48,329 nt of DNA from CAZIQY01 sp964541605 (GTDB lineage Bacteria; Desulfobacterota; Syntrophia; Syntrophales; UBA2185). Each line of letters starts with the position of its first letter. Position 1 is the first letter of the stretch. The position numbers and the translations under genes were made by a program. Under the pieces are notes generated by a model that ran no database searches, was not told where the DNA came from, and saw nothing but the letters and a program-made list of their open reading frames with translations. Below are positions 9,115 to 17,854 of the stretch, piece after piece. Location: contig CAZIQY010000012.1 in the NCBI GenBank assembly GCA_964541605.1, forward strand, positions 1 through 48,329, written 5' to 3'.

Positions 9115-9126
9115 AGGAGGTATGAT

Positions 9127-9363
9127 ATGGCAAACGTATTGATCCGTGATATACCCGATGAGGTTATCAAAGAACTGAAGCAGAGGGCCAAATCCCGCAA
9201 TCGCCCCCTACAGCAGGAACTCCGTGAAATCCTGGTGAAAACATCCCGTCAGCCTTATGAGGACGTTGTACAGCGAGCGGCTGAGATAAGGCTGAAACTT
9301 ACAGAAAAGTGCCGGACATTTACCGACAGCGCTGAATTGTTGCGGGAGGATCGGGCTCGATGA
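9127..9363 (+). CDS. VapB/FitA-like antitoxin (ribbon-helix-helix)
   Basis: A 78-residue antitoxin. The N-terminus M-A-N-V-L-I-R-D-I-P-D-E-V followed by L-K-Q-R-A-K-S-R-N-R-P-L-Q-Q-E-L-R-E-I-L is the FitA/VapB-type ribbon-helix-helix DNA-binding domain. The C-terminal tail would wrap the toxin. The start is fixed by AGGAGG six bases before ATG 9127; an upstream in-frame ATG at 9106 lies inside the operator palindrome. The stop overlaps the toxin start (ATGA at 9360), typical translational coupling of toxin-antitoxin pairs. It sits immediately inside the boundary of the island marked by the kinase-end duplication. Confidence 0.87.
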   Translation: MANVLIRDIPDEVIKELKQRAKSRNRPLQQELREILVKTSRQPYEDVVQRAAEIRLKLTEKCRTFTDSAELLREDRAR

Positions 9364-9791
9364 ATCTGGTCATTGATGCGAGCGTGGTTATCAAGTTCTA
9401 TATTCCGGAAATTTTTTCTGACAAGGCTCAGGAAGTCATGTTGCAGGCAGCAAACGGTGAGCTGACACTCTTGGCGCCCGATCTGCTCTACCCTGAGACG
9501 GGAAATATCCTCTGGAAAAAACAGCGTCTGCATGAATTAACCCCTGATGAGATCGAAGAGATTGTTGATGCCGTCACGTCTTTGCCCATAAAGGTCGAGC
9601 GCTCCAGAGAGATTATGCCTCTGTCTGTTGCCATCGCCCTGCAAACCGGGATAACGGTCTATGATGCCATGTACGTGGCGGTTGCCGGGATTTACGAGAC
9701 CAGAATGATCACAGCCGACAGAAGACTTGTGGATGCACTGGGAAAAACGGAATTTAAGAACAATGTTCACTGGTTAGGAGATGGCAATTGA
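9360..9791 (+). CDS. VapC-like PIN-domain toxin ribonuclease
   Basis: A 143-residue PIN-domain endoribonuclease. The acidic metal-binding set is visible: Asp6 in V-I-D-A-S, Glu46 in Y-P-E-T-G-N, Asp102 in V-Y-D-A-M-Y-V-A, and Asp120 in T-A-D-R-R-L. VapC toxins cleave tRNA or rRNA when released from VapB. The gene overlaps the antitoxin by four bases. All catalytic acids are present, so the toxin appears intact. The RNA target cannot be predicted. Confidence 0.88.
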   Translation: MNLVIDASVVIKFYIPEIFSDKAQEVMLQAANGELTLLAPDLLYPETGNILWKKQRLHELTPDEIEEIVDAVTSLPIKVERSREIMPLSVAIALQTGITVYDAMYVAVAGIYETRMITADRRLVDALGKTEFKNNVHWLGDGN

Positions 9792-9874
9792 CCGACTTCT
9801 GGCGGCAAAGCGCGCCGGAGCAGAATTAGATCGGGGAGTAGTGGAATAAATATCAAGACCCGACAACCCCATTC

Positions 9875-10294
9875 TCACGATGAATATCGAAAAAGCCACC
9901 AATGTTTTGCTCTGTCCGGTTTGTCCATATGACGTATAAATTCAGCATGCTCCTTTGTGGCCATTCTAAACATGGAATCTGCCTTTTCTATTCTATCTTT
10001 AAATGGATCAATCTGCTCAGGAGACGCGTATTGCATTACGAAAAACAATTCGGTTCTTGGGTAAATATCATGATCATATTCTTCAGTATCATCCGGTGTT
10101 TTTACAATCCATTCTACAGATTCTTCCCACGATGAAACAAAAATCTCAATGCCATTCTCAATAACATCGTTTATAATTTCATCAGAATATCCTTCTAAAA
10201 CCAGATAGCAGATCAACTCATCGACTTGACCAATTGTCGAGGATAGTTTTTCCAACCTCATTTTGTCCCGATATTTAGGCATTATCTTATTCAA
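9875..10294 (-). CDS. Hypothetical protein, 139 aa, acidic
   Basis: I do not recognise a family. The protein is mostly helical and acidic, with conspicuous E-S-V-E-W-I-V and H-W-W-L-F-R-Y-S-S near the C-terminus. Codon use is clearly AT-richer than in the flanking core genes. It lies within the island between the VapBC pair and the nuclease-methylase gene, on the same strand as the latter, 44 bp beyond its stop. An alternative start is Met5 (10282). Function is unknown. Confidence 0.6.
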   Translation of the reverse strand: MNKIMPKYRDKMRLEKLSSTIGQVDELICYLVLEGYSDEIINDVIENGIEIFVSSWEESVEWIVKTPDDTEEYDHDIYPRTELFFVMQYASPEQIDPFKDRIEKADSMFRMATKEHAEFIRHMDKPDRAKHWWLFRYSS

Positions 10295-10338
10295 ATAGCA
10301 ATTTCAGCGAAAAATAGTTTGAACTTATTTTTTTGTCC

Positions 10339-13300
10339 TTATTTTCCGTGTAAGCAATCAAAGCCAATAGTCAATTCCGGCAGGGACTTTACAATTTTCA
10401 CCGTTTCTATGCTTACGGCGACGATCTTGCCGATGAGGCGGATGATGTATTGAGGGTCGTCGGGACGGTTGGGATCATTGACGATGCCGCTGCGGGGATC
10501 TGCACTGACCTGATACTGATCGATGACCCACTCCAGGGCGGAGCGGTTGCCGAGGCGGTATCCTAATACAGCGGGCGGAATGCCGCTGAATGTCAGGAAG
10601 TCATTGACGATGACGGAGGTCTTGTCTTTCGTAAGTCTCATCTTTTCGACGCGCCAGGTCATGGGGGCGTCGGGGTTCTCCATCTGCTGGAGGGGATATT
10701 CATACTGGTCCTCGTAATAGACATGAAGGAGCGCCAGCTTTGCACCCATTTCTACAAAGCACCGAAAATCAGGAACGAAAGGCATGCGGGGCAGCTCCCG
10801 CCGGAGATTGGCGGCGTAGGTCTCCCGGTATGACGGATGGTGAAGCAGGGCATAGATATAGTTGAAGATGTCCCATTTTGTGATGGCCGCATCGCTGTAA
10901 TGCTCTCTGAATTTCGCCAGTGCCCAATCGGTAATATTTTCGTGCCGGTTTGTCCCGTCCTCGTTGTAGATGTAGAAAGGGAAACACTGGGCTTCGCCGG
11001 TCAAATGCAAATCAGGGATGATATGAGTCATGACACACTGAAACGGCTTGGTGTTACCCACGGCGGTGACGCAGATGACGCGGTTCTCTTTTTCCGTATC
11101 AGAGTTAGGGAAAATAGCAGGCATCTGGTAAACCTCTTCATTCAGGATGCGGTCTAAGAAGAGATGTTGTTTAACAAAGGGACGATAGAGAGATGGGCGG
11201 ATTTTTGCCTCATTGAATTCGGCATAACGGCCCCGTTTCAAATCCAGTTTAAGGTCCCTGCTCCAGCTGATCTTCCGTTCGTCATTGTTTACAAAATCAT
11301 CGACGTTGGGTTTCGTTGTCAGGCGACCCCAGTGGGCGACGTGGTCATTATAGGTTTCGATCATCCATGCAATATTCTGTGCCAATTCATTCTTCTGGAA
11401 ATGATAGGCCCAGGCGTCGCGGCTCGTTGACACGCCGCGTCCGTAAATCTTGAAAATAACGTCTTCTCGACCTGTCCTGCCTTCCCTTGTGCCCATCGGC
11501 AGAAACATCCCAAAGGCGTTGTCCAGACCGGCGGTGAGCCAGGTATGGTTTTTGTCGGGCGTAATTTCCTCCCATTCGATATTCGTCCGCTGCTGTTTCT
11601 GATCCAGGAAGTCGTATTTCTCTTCTTTCCGCCAGTATTCATCCATTCGGGAATAATGAATTTTTATACTTCCCGGCAGCGTGTTGCCTTTTCTCACAAA
11701 CAGATTGATGCTTACGCCCACCTGAATGCCGAAGACATTATGCGTTGAGCCTGAGAGTTTCGGGTTTTTCCGGACATTGCCTCCCAGATCGAGAACATAA
11801 ATGGCGTCGAAATCCTGAGATAAATGCTTCCGCATCCCATCAAAAGTGATCCCCTCGATGAAGCTGTTATTCGTGATGAAGGCCACGATCCCTTCATCGC
11901 CGATCCGGTCTGAAGCCCAGCGTATGGCCTTGACATAGACATCGGAGAGGGCGTTCTTGTTCGTCGCCCTGGAGTCTTTCGCATAGGTATCCGCAACCCG
12001 TTTATCCATAACCCGGTATTTCCGGTTCTTGTTGTTGTCGTTTTCATTGATCTGCCCGGCGTTATACGGCGGATTGCTGATGATGACAAAGATAGGCGCC
12101 GCCTGCTGGGACTGGATGCGCTCCGTATTTTCTTCCGTGAATATGTCGCCCTGTTTCGCCTCCGCCAGCTCGAAGGTGTCGACCAGGCACAGGCCGGGAA
12201 ATGGCTGGTACGTTCCCGTGAGTTCATAATAAGCATGTTCGATGTTCATGGCGGCGATGTAATAGGGCAGCAGCATCACCTCGTTGCAGTGAATTTCGGC
12301 GGTGTATTTGTGTGGCAGTTGGCTCCGCCTGATCTCCCGCATGATCCGCAAAATGAAATTCCCCGTGCCCACAAATGGATCAAGGATTTGCACTCCGGGA
12401 TCGGAGAGAGACCGGCCGAATTCCCTCTGGAGGATATCCTGAACGGATAGGACCATAAAATCCACAACGGGCTGGGGAGTGTAGACGATGCCGTGGGTGT
12501 CCGCCACCTTGACGGAGAAGCCCTGGAAGAACTTCTCGTAAACCGTATTGAGAAAAGCCTGCTTCTGTGAAAAGTCGTCGATTGTGGCAGCGGCCGCTTC
12601 GATTGCCCCGTAGAAATGATCCAGGGATTTTAGAAACTCCTTCCGGTTGAAATAGGCAGAGGTCAGGGTCTGGATAACCTTTTCGATTTCGCGGGCGATG
12701 ATGTTCCGCTCCACAAAGTCGGGGGTGTCAAAGACCTTCCGGAAAATGCGTTCAGTCAGAAGGTGCTGGATGAGCATCTCTTCCACAGCCTGATCGGAAA
12801 GATTCGGATTGAGGGTTTGACGACACAAGACGGCAAAGGCGTTAAAAGCCCTGAGGAATGGCTGGTTTGCGATTCGTTCCTTTTCGATCAGTTTCAGAAG
12901 TCCCGTTCCCAGTTCCGGCACTTTGAGTTTGAACTCCTCTACAGCTCGCTCCCATGCCTCGTAGGCTGGGGGCTGCCAGGAGAAGAAGGCCTGGAGGGCT
13001 TCTACGAGCTTCTCCGGCTTGTCGATGGACGTGTTGAATATTTCCTGGCCGTTCTGATAGAGGATGATACGGTCAGGGGCCTGAAAGAGAATGTTGTCCT
13101 TTGGGTAGCCAGTCCTGAATTTCTTTGCGATCTCCTTCTCCAGGTCATCTGCGGTGTCCTTCGCTTCCCAGACACCGTGGGGCAGCTTGAAGGCGTCGAG
13201 CAGGGCGCCGTCCACTCGGATGGTCTTCTGCTCACGCTTAATTGCGAACTGCTCAGCCAATGTCCATTGAACCTGATGGGCGCAGTGCCGCAGCAGAGCG

Positions 13301-13416
13301 GCGAAGGCCGGAGCGACGGCCCCTTCGGACAACAGATCGAGCTGTGTCAGATTTGTAATGGCGCTGTAATAGGACTTGATGACCTTGTGCGTCGGTTTCA
13401 GAGAGAGGAAAGGCAT
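10339..13416 (-). CDS. Single-chain nuclease / N6-adenine DNA methyltransferase (type ISP/IIG-like)
   Basis: A 1025-residue restriction-modification-type protein. An Mrr-like PD-(D/E)xK segment is visible near residues 68-87 (D-G-A-L-L-D...G-V-W-E-A-K-D). A helical linker follows. The gamma-class methyltransferase then has the adenine-methylase entry motif G-I-V-Y-T-P-Q-P-V-V-D-F (309-320), motif I DPFVGTGNF (346-354) and motif IV NPPY (448-451). The last 450 residues are the likely target-recognition and coupler region. Type ISP enzymes such as LlaBIII are about 1.5 times longer and carry an SF2 translocase between nuclease and methylase. No Walker A or DEAD-like box is seen here, so this is a helicase-less form, better compared with type IIG. 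Confidence 0.85.
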   Translation of the reverse strand: MPFLSLKPTHKVIKSYYSAITNLTQLDLLSEGAVAPAFAALLRHCAHQVQWTLAEQFAIKREQKTIRVDGALLDAFKLPHGVWEAKDTADDLEKEIAKKFRTGYPKDNILFQAPDRIILYQNGQEIFNTSIDKPEKLVEALQAFFSWQPPAYEAWERAVEEFKLKVPELGTGLLKLIEKERIANQPFLRAFNAFAVLCRQTLNPNLSDQAVEEMLIQHLLTERIFRKVFDTPDFVERNIIAREIEKVIQTLTSAYFNRKEFLKSLDHFYGAIEAAAATIDDFSQKQAFLNTVYEKFFQGFSVKVADTHGIVYTPQPVVDFMVLSVQDILQREFGRSLSDPGVQILDPFVGTGNFILRIMREIRRSQLPHKYTAEIHCNEVMLLPYYIAAMNIEHAYYELTGTYQPFPGLCLVDTFELAEAKQGDIFTEENTERIQSQQAAPIFVIISNPPYNAGQINENDNNKNRKYRVMDKRVADTYAKDSRATNKNALSDVYVKAIRWASDRIGDEGIVAFITNNSFIEGITFDGMRKHLSQDFDAIYVLDLGGNVRKNPKLSGSTHNVFGIQVGVSINLFVRKGNTLPGSIKIHYSRMDEYWRKEEKYDFLDQKQQRTNIEWEEITPDKNHTWLTAGLDNAFGMFLPMGTREGRTGREDVIFKIYGRGVSTSRDAWAYHFQKNELAQNIAWMIETYNDHVAHWGRLTTKPNVDDFVNNDERKISWSRDLKLDLKRGRYAEFNEAKIRPSLYRPFVKQHLFLDRILNEEVYQMPAIFPNSDTEKENRVICVTAVGNTKPFQCVMTHIIPDLHLTGEAQCFPFYIYNEDGTNRHENITDWALAKFREHYSDAAITKWDIFNYIYALLHHPSYRETYAANLRRELPRMPFVPDFRCFVEMGAKLALLHVYYEDQYEYPLQQMENPDAPMTWRVEKMRLTKDKTSVIVNDFLTFSGIPPAVLGYRLGNRSALEWVIDQYQVSADPRSGIVNDPNRPDDPQYIIRLIGKIVAVSIETVKIVKSLPELTIGFDCLHGK

Positions 13417-13448
13417 TTGTTATTCCTTTTTTCGCGAGTGATTCCAAA

Positions 13449-14126
13449 TTACGACGTCTTAAATGGAAATAGAAAGACACTGCCAACTCCGGCGCCGCTG
13501 GCAAACATATAAAGAAGGCAGACGCCGTTTTCCACCCACGCAAATTCTGAACCGCAAAATGGATCACCACATCCGGGCCAATCACACGTCGTAATTCGAG
13601 TACAGATGGAATTGATATCCATCAATGAATCTTTAAATCTGCGAGACAACTCAAGAGGGGGTTTCCTTACGTCAATATCAGACAAGGACGGCAAGCATTC
13701 ACGGTCCACATCTTTCATGATCTCCAAAAAAATATCAAAAATGCTTTTTCTAACGGCGAGTTTCAATTCCGGCTCCGGCGATTCACAATAAAGGCAAAGA
13801 TGGGCGTGTTTCAGGAATGGCTGAATTGTTGACGGAGGATCCCCGTCCACGAGATCATCATCTTCCTGCGCCTCATCCCAACAGGAAAAATGCAGGCCTT
13901 CCATCAAAGGCTCGTCATTATATAACTCTTTCTTGTATAAGTCGCCCCTCAATGCCCCCTGCTGAATGAGGACATCATACTCCTGCTTCTCTAATCCGAT
14001 GATACCGCCGCACTCTATGTCATATTTGCGGAGCCTCACAAAGCCAAACTGAAGCGCACGGCGAATGATGTCATCCGTCTCATGATACCTTATTTTCCTC
14101 AGTTTATGCGAAGTGAAACACGACAT
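13449..14126 (-). CDS. Hypothetical cysteine-containing protein, 225 aa
   Basis: No family recognised. It has a basic N-terminus (H-K-L-R-K-I-R-Y-H-E-T-D-D-I-I-R-R-A), an acidic central segment (D-E-A-Q-E-D-D-D-L-V-D-G-D), and a cysteine cluster near the C-terminus, C-D-W-P-G-C-G-D-P-F-C, with further Cys in L-C-L-Y-C, compatible with metal binding. It starts upstream of the nuclease-methylase on the same strand with a 32-bp gap, so the two could be cotranscribed. Base composition is AT-rich as elsewhere in the island. A partner or regulator of the restriction protein is a guess from position only. Confidence 0.6.
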   Translation of the reverse strand: MSCFTSHKLRKIRYHETDDIIRRALQFGFVRLRKYDIECGGIIGLEKQEYDVLIQQGALRGDLYKKELYNDEPLMEGLHFSCWDEAQEDDDLVDGDPPSTIQPFLKHAHLCLYCESPEPELKLAVRKSIFDIFLEIMKDVDRECLPSLSDIDVRKPPLELSRRFKDSLMDINSICTRITTCDWPGCGDPFCGSEFAWVENGVCLLYMFASGAGVGSVFLFPFKTS

Positions 14127-14303
14127 TCAAGTTTTTTCCTAACTCGTTCATGCATATTTGGTCTTATTCATCTAATTTTCAACTACATGCAAAGAATCAT
14201 CCGAATATGTTTGCTGTCTTATTTGTCCATACCGTAAATTCTCTTCCGATAATATTCTGCATGTTTTTGTGCATGGCAAAAACATCGTTAACAAAATTTC
14301 CGA

Positions 14304-14573
14304 CTATGTTTTTATAGCCAGCCGGTCATAACGAATTGAATCCGGATGTAAATCCCTCTCCATCAAATTAAATGCCTTTTCTTCATTTCCATAAGCTGTC
14401 ATAATAGCATCCAAGGCTTCTATGCATCTTTCGCTGCTGTGATAAGACATTTCCAGGATCATTTGCGAAGGAAAAATCATTCGAACAACATTTTCATTGT
14501 CCTGTGAAAATACCATCACAATCTCTGCCAGCGCTAAATTTATCGTATCGCCTGTCCTTATCCGGATAAACAT
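14304..14573 (-). CDS. Hypothetical protein, about 89 aa
   Basis: No family recognised. Start chosen at ATG 14573, where AAGGAGA lies about six bases upstream; the longer frame from 14591 adds six residues. The product begins M-F-I-R-I-R-T-G-D-T-I-N-L-A-L-A-E-I-V and has a mixed alpha/beta look. It follows the histidine kinase by about 60 bp on the same strand and lies just inside the boundary of the kinase-end duplication, so it could belong either to the kinase operon or to the island. Its AT-rich codons favour the island. Confidence 0.55.
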   Translation of the reverse strand: MFIRIRTGDTINLALAEIVMVFSQDNENVVRMIFPSQMILEMSYHSSERCIEALDAIMTAYGNEEKAFNLMERDLHPDSIRYDRLAIKT

Positions 14574-14633
14574 CGAATTCTCCTTTTTCATGCATCATGA
14601 TCGCGTATAGACACTGAAGGAATTACAGTATTT

Positions 14634-14796
14634 TTCACTCTTCCTCCTGCTTGCACGGAAGATCAATCGAAAAGACAGTTCCTTTCCCTTCTTCGCTTGT
14701 CACCCTGATGCCTCCCCCGTGCCGCCGGACAATTTCATGGGAAATATAAAGGCCCAGGCCCGTTCCCTTTCCCACAGGTTTGGTTGTAAAAAAGGG
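14634..14796 (-). repeat. Direct repeat copy B (3' end of histidine-kinase gene)
   Basis: The intact-gene copy of the 163-bp segment also found at 8893-9055. Both copies have the same orientation, about 5.6 kb apart, and bracket the VapBC and restriction-methylase island. Confidence 0.9.
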
Positions 14797-16857
14797 TTTG
14801 AAGATGTTTTGCAGGTGTTCGTCGGGAATCCCCTTGCCGGTATCCTGAATCTCAATGAGGGCTCGATTTGCGTCCCGATTATACCGGGTCGTCAATGTAA
14901 TCTTTCCCGTATCATCAGGCAGCGACTCAACGGCATTTTTTATCACATTGATAAAGACCTGCCCCAGGTTTGCAAAATTTCCCTCAACAAAAGGCAGATC
15001 GTCGTCATAGTGCTTCTCAATTTCAATCTTGAGATACTTATACTGATTATAAAGAACCCTCAGGGCATCATCCAGTGCGATATTGATGTTCACGGGCTCG
15101 ACGTAAACCTGGGTCTGGCGTGAAAGATCAAGGAGACTCCTCACAATATCACTGGCCCGTTTCAATTCCTTCAGTGAGAATTCCAGATCATTAATGACCT
15201 CGTCCCGATTTTCCGCCGTAACGTCCCATTCACCAACCGACTCCGCACTCGTCTGAACGAGACTGGAAGCGCTGGCAAGCGGGTTATTCAGCTCATGGGC
15301 GGTGCCGGCGACAAGCTGCCCGATGGCCGCAAGGCTTTCCGACTGAATCAACTGCTTCTGGGTTCTCTCTTTTTCTTCCAGGGCCTGGCGAAGGTCCGCC
15401 GTTCTGTCTTCGACCTTTTTTTCCAGGTCGCGATTCAGCTTTTCAATCTCCTCGTAGGAGCTCGCATTTTCCAAAGCGGTGACGCTTTGATTGGCTATGG
15501 TCATTAAAAGTTCCAGATCTTCATGAACAAATAACTCCCCCGATTTCTTCTGTCCGAGTGCAATCATACCGACCAGGCTGGTTTTGGAAATCATGGGAAC
15601 GATCAGCGACGCGTCCAACTCATCAAAAAGAGCAGATATCTGATCTTTTTCACCCTGCCGGGAAGCTTGATGTTCAATGAAGGATTTGCTCAACGGTCTG
15701 TTCATTTTTTCAAGAAAGGTCACAATGGGATGATCCTGTTCGAGAATGTTCTGCCCTGTATTATTGAAGTCTTCACTTTTTGTTGAATACTTCCGAAAAC
15801 ACCTCTTCGCATCGTCGTACACAAGAAGATCAATATGGGTGACCTTAAGAGCGGTCGAAATCGATTGAAGCAGCAGATTTTTGATCTGCTCGAATTTTAA
15901 CAGTGCGGCCATTTCTCCGCTGATTTCTTTCAGAACGCTTTGATAATCATATTTGCCCCTGAAAAAAAGATTGTCAATGAACGCCTGAACCTTATCCCTT
16001 AAAGGGTTGAACAGCAGAACAATCAACACTGCAAGAACGAATGGAAAAGCGAGGGATCTGTCGTATCGGGACCCCGTGAATGAGGTATTGAAGACGTATA
16101 TGATCAGGATGTAGAAGACGGTAAGAATCCCTGTCAGAATAAAATAAATGGTCCCTCTTCTTATCACAGTTCCAATATCGAGGAGATCGTACTTCAGAAT
16201 GCCAAAAGCCAGAAAGATTGCGGGAATAAAACTGAAGTTACCCATAGGATAAATGTTGAAACCGCAGACAGTCAGAATATTCAGGGCAATCAAGAGGGCG
16301 CTGATTCCCATTCCGCCAAGGATGTATTTTATTCTGTTTTTCTGCTGGTTGTCGGTTGCCCTCCTCAGGCCGTCAGCCAACACGTAAAGGCAGTAAACTA
16401 CGGCAACACCGACGATCGCTGCAAAAATATAGAAGACGGGGCCCGCCTTGGCGATTGTTCCAAAATTGTACCGCTGGAGGCCGCTGATAAAAAGCTCCGT
16501 AGGTGCAAAGAAAACAATGATAAAACTGGACAGGTAGGCGGCGTACTCGATCCATTTCCGCCCGGGAATGACAAGAAAAGAGTGAACAAACTGAACAAAC
16601 AGAGGAACGGCAAATACGATAAAAAGATAGAGTGCTCTGTCTATCTTCAGAGCCATGGTTTTATCCGGCAGCATCGAAACCAGCGCTACATTGGCATTGA
16701 CCAGCGCTCCCAAAAAGCAGATGCCTGCGAACAGGATATTGGTGGGGGTTTTTTTGCCCCGCAAAATGGAAATCAGGGAAAGACCGATTAAAACGAAGAA
16801 CCCGAGAACCGGGGGGATCACATAGATCAATGATGCTTGCTCGACATTGAGAACCAT
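14635..16857 (-). CDS. 7TM/GAF-domain sensor histidine kinase
   Basis: A 740-residue membrane histidine kinase. Residues 10 to about 285 contain seven or eight hydrophobic helices, a 7TM-type sensor. A GAF domain follows (about 310-465), then a coiled coil, HisKA with H-E-L-N-N-P-L (phosphorylated His521), and a HATPase_c domain with N-V-I-K-N-A-V-E-S (637-645), D-T-G-K-G-I-P (672-678) and G-K-G-T-G-L-G-L (697-704). No response regulator is adjacent; the J-domain/receiver protein at 34.6 kb is a distant candidate. The last 53 codons exist a second time at 8893-9055. The gene lies 68 bp after the agmatinase-like gene on the same strand. The signal is unknown. Confidence 0.92.
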   Translation of the reverse strand: MVLNVEQASLIYVIPPVLGFFVLIGLSLISILRGKKTPTNILFAGICFLGALVNANVALVSMLPDKTMALKIDRALYLFIVFAVPLFVQFVHSFLVIPGRKWIEYAAYLSSFIIVFFAPTELFISGLQRYNFGTIAKAGPVFYIFAAIVGVAVVYCLYVLADGLRRATDNQQKNRIKYILGGMGISALLIALNILTVCGFNIYPMGNFSFIPAIFLAFGILKYDLLDIGTVIRRGTIYFILTGILTVFYILIIYVFNTSFTGSRYDRSLAFPFVLAVLIVLLFNPLRDKVQAFIDNLFFRGKYDYQSVLKEISGEMAALLKFEQIKNLLLQSISTALKVTHIDLLVYDDAKRCFRKYSTKSEDFNNTGQNILEQDHPIVTFLEKMNRPLSKSFIEHQASRQGEKDQISALFDELDASLIVPMISKTSLVGMIALGQKKSGELFVHEDLELLMTIANQSVTALENASSYEEIEKLNRDLEKKVEDRTADLRQALEEKERTQKQLIQSESLAAIGQLVAGTAHELNNPLASASSLVQTSAESVGEWDVTAENRDEVINDLEFSLKELKRASDIVRSLLDLSRQTQVYVEPVNINIALDDALRVLYNQYKYLKIEIEKHYDDDLPFVEGNFANLGQVFINVIKNAVESLPDDTGKITLTTRYNRDANRALIEIQDTGKGIPDEHLQNIFKPFFTTKPVGKGTGLGLYISHEIVRRHGGGIRVTSEEGKGTVFSIDLPCKQEEE

Positions 16858-16925
16858 TGAATCAGTCTTCTCTTTAAGGCAAAGTTAATTCAGGGGCTGA
16901 TTTCTTATTTATCGATGCCGGTTTT

Positions 16926-17783
16926 TTAATGTTCGTTTTCCATCAAATATCCCATGATTCGATATACAAGTTTTGCAGCAAGGAAATCGGGAGCGACAAT
17001 TCCCGGAATAGGGGACAATTCGACAACATCAAAACCCCGCACCCGGCAGCGGCCGGAGACCTCTTTGACAAGACGCAAAACATCCCTCCATAAAATACCG
17101 CCGGGCTCAGGCGTTCCCGTCGACGGCATAATTGACGGATCAAGGACATCGATATCAATTGTCAAATATACATCTCCCTGAATATGCTCACAGATTTTCT
17201 CCTGCCAACCGGGTTCCCCGAGAATAAAATCCGCAGAGAATGACTTTACCGAACCATCTGAAAGAAACGCCGCTTCCTCTGCGCTCATGCTCCTGATTCC
17301 CGCCTGAATCAGGGGGCAGATTTCAGATATCCGCCGGCCGACGGATGCGTGACTGAAAGGACTGCACTGGTAATAATTCCTCAGATCGGCGTGGGCGTCA
17401 AGCTGGAGTACCGATATTCCGGGGTACTTGTCTTTCATCGCCCGAACCACGCCAAAGGAAATACTGTGTTCGCCGCCCAGAACAACGGGAATTTTATCGT
17501 AAGAAAGAACTTCGGCGACAGCCTCACGTACGGATACCATCATCTCCGCCGGTCCCCTGGCATCCGCCTCTAAGGCCGGTTGGGTATAGATCCCCGCCAG
17601 ATACGTTTCCCGGCAGAGTTCCTCATCGTACAGTTCCATATGGCCCGAAGCCTCAAGGATGGTGGAAGGCCCTCTCCTTGCTCCCGACTGATACGTTGAC
17701 GTCAGGTCATAGGGAACCGGCATGACGATGAACGTCGCTTCCTCAAACGTCGGATACGATAAATCCAGTCCTCCGAAATTCAT
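16926..17783 (-). CDS. speB: Agmatinase/arginase-family ureohydrolase
   Basis: A 285-residue manganese ureohydrolase. The metal ligands are all visible: G-G-E-H-S (His106), D-A-H-A-D-L-R (Asp129, His131, Asp133) and D-I-D-V-L-D-P-S (Asp210, Asp212). The P-Y-D-L-T-S-T-Y-Q-S-G-A-R-R-G-P segment is typical of agmatinases, which cut agmatine to putrescine and urea. No arginine or agmatine decarboxylase is in the window, so guanidinobutyrase or another ureohydrolase activity cannot be excluded. The gene follows the LpxH-like gene by about 70 bp on the same strand. Confidence 0.88.
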   Translation of the reverse strand: MNFGGLDLSYPTFEEATFIVMPVPYDLTSTYQSGARRGPSTILEASGHMELYDEELCRETYLAGIYTQPALEADARGPAEMMVSVREAVAEVLSYDKIPVVLGGEHSISFGVVRAMKDKYPGISVLQLDAHADLRNYYQCSPFSHASVGRRISEICPLIQAGIRSMSAEEAAFLSDGSVKSFSADFILGEPGWQEKICEHIQGDVYLTIDIDVLDPSIMPSTGTPEPGGILWRDVLRLVKEVSGRCRVRGFDVVELSPIPGIVAPDFLAAKLVYRIMGYLMENEH

Positions 17784-17854
17784 GAAAATTCCTCAAAAAA
17801 ATATTGATTTTATTATCATATCCTAAAAAATATGTCCAGATTCCAATTTCATTT

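Noticed and set aside
12763..13512. A 249-codon plus-strand ORF over the nuclease-methylase gene
   Set aside because: It is antisense to a gene with clear motifs and shows no domain of its own.
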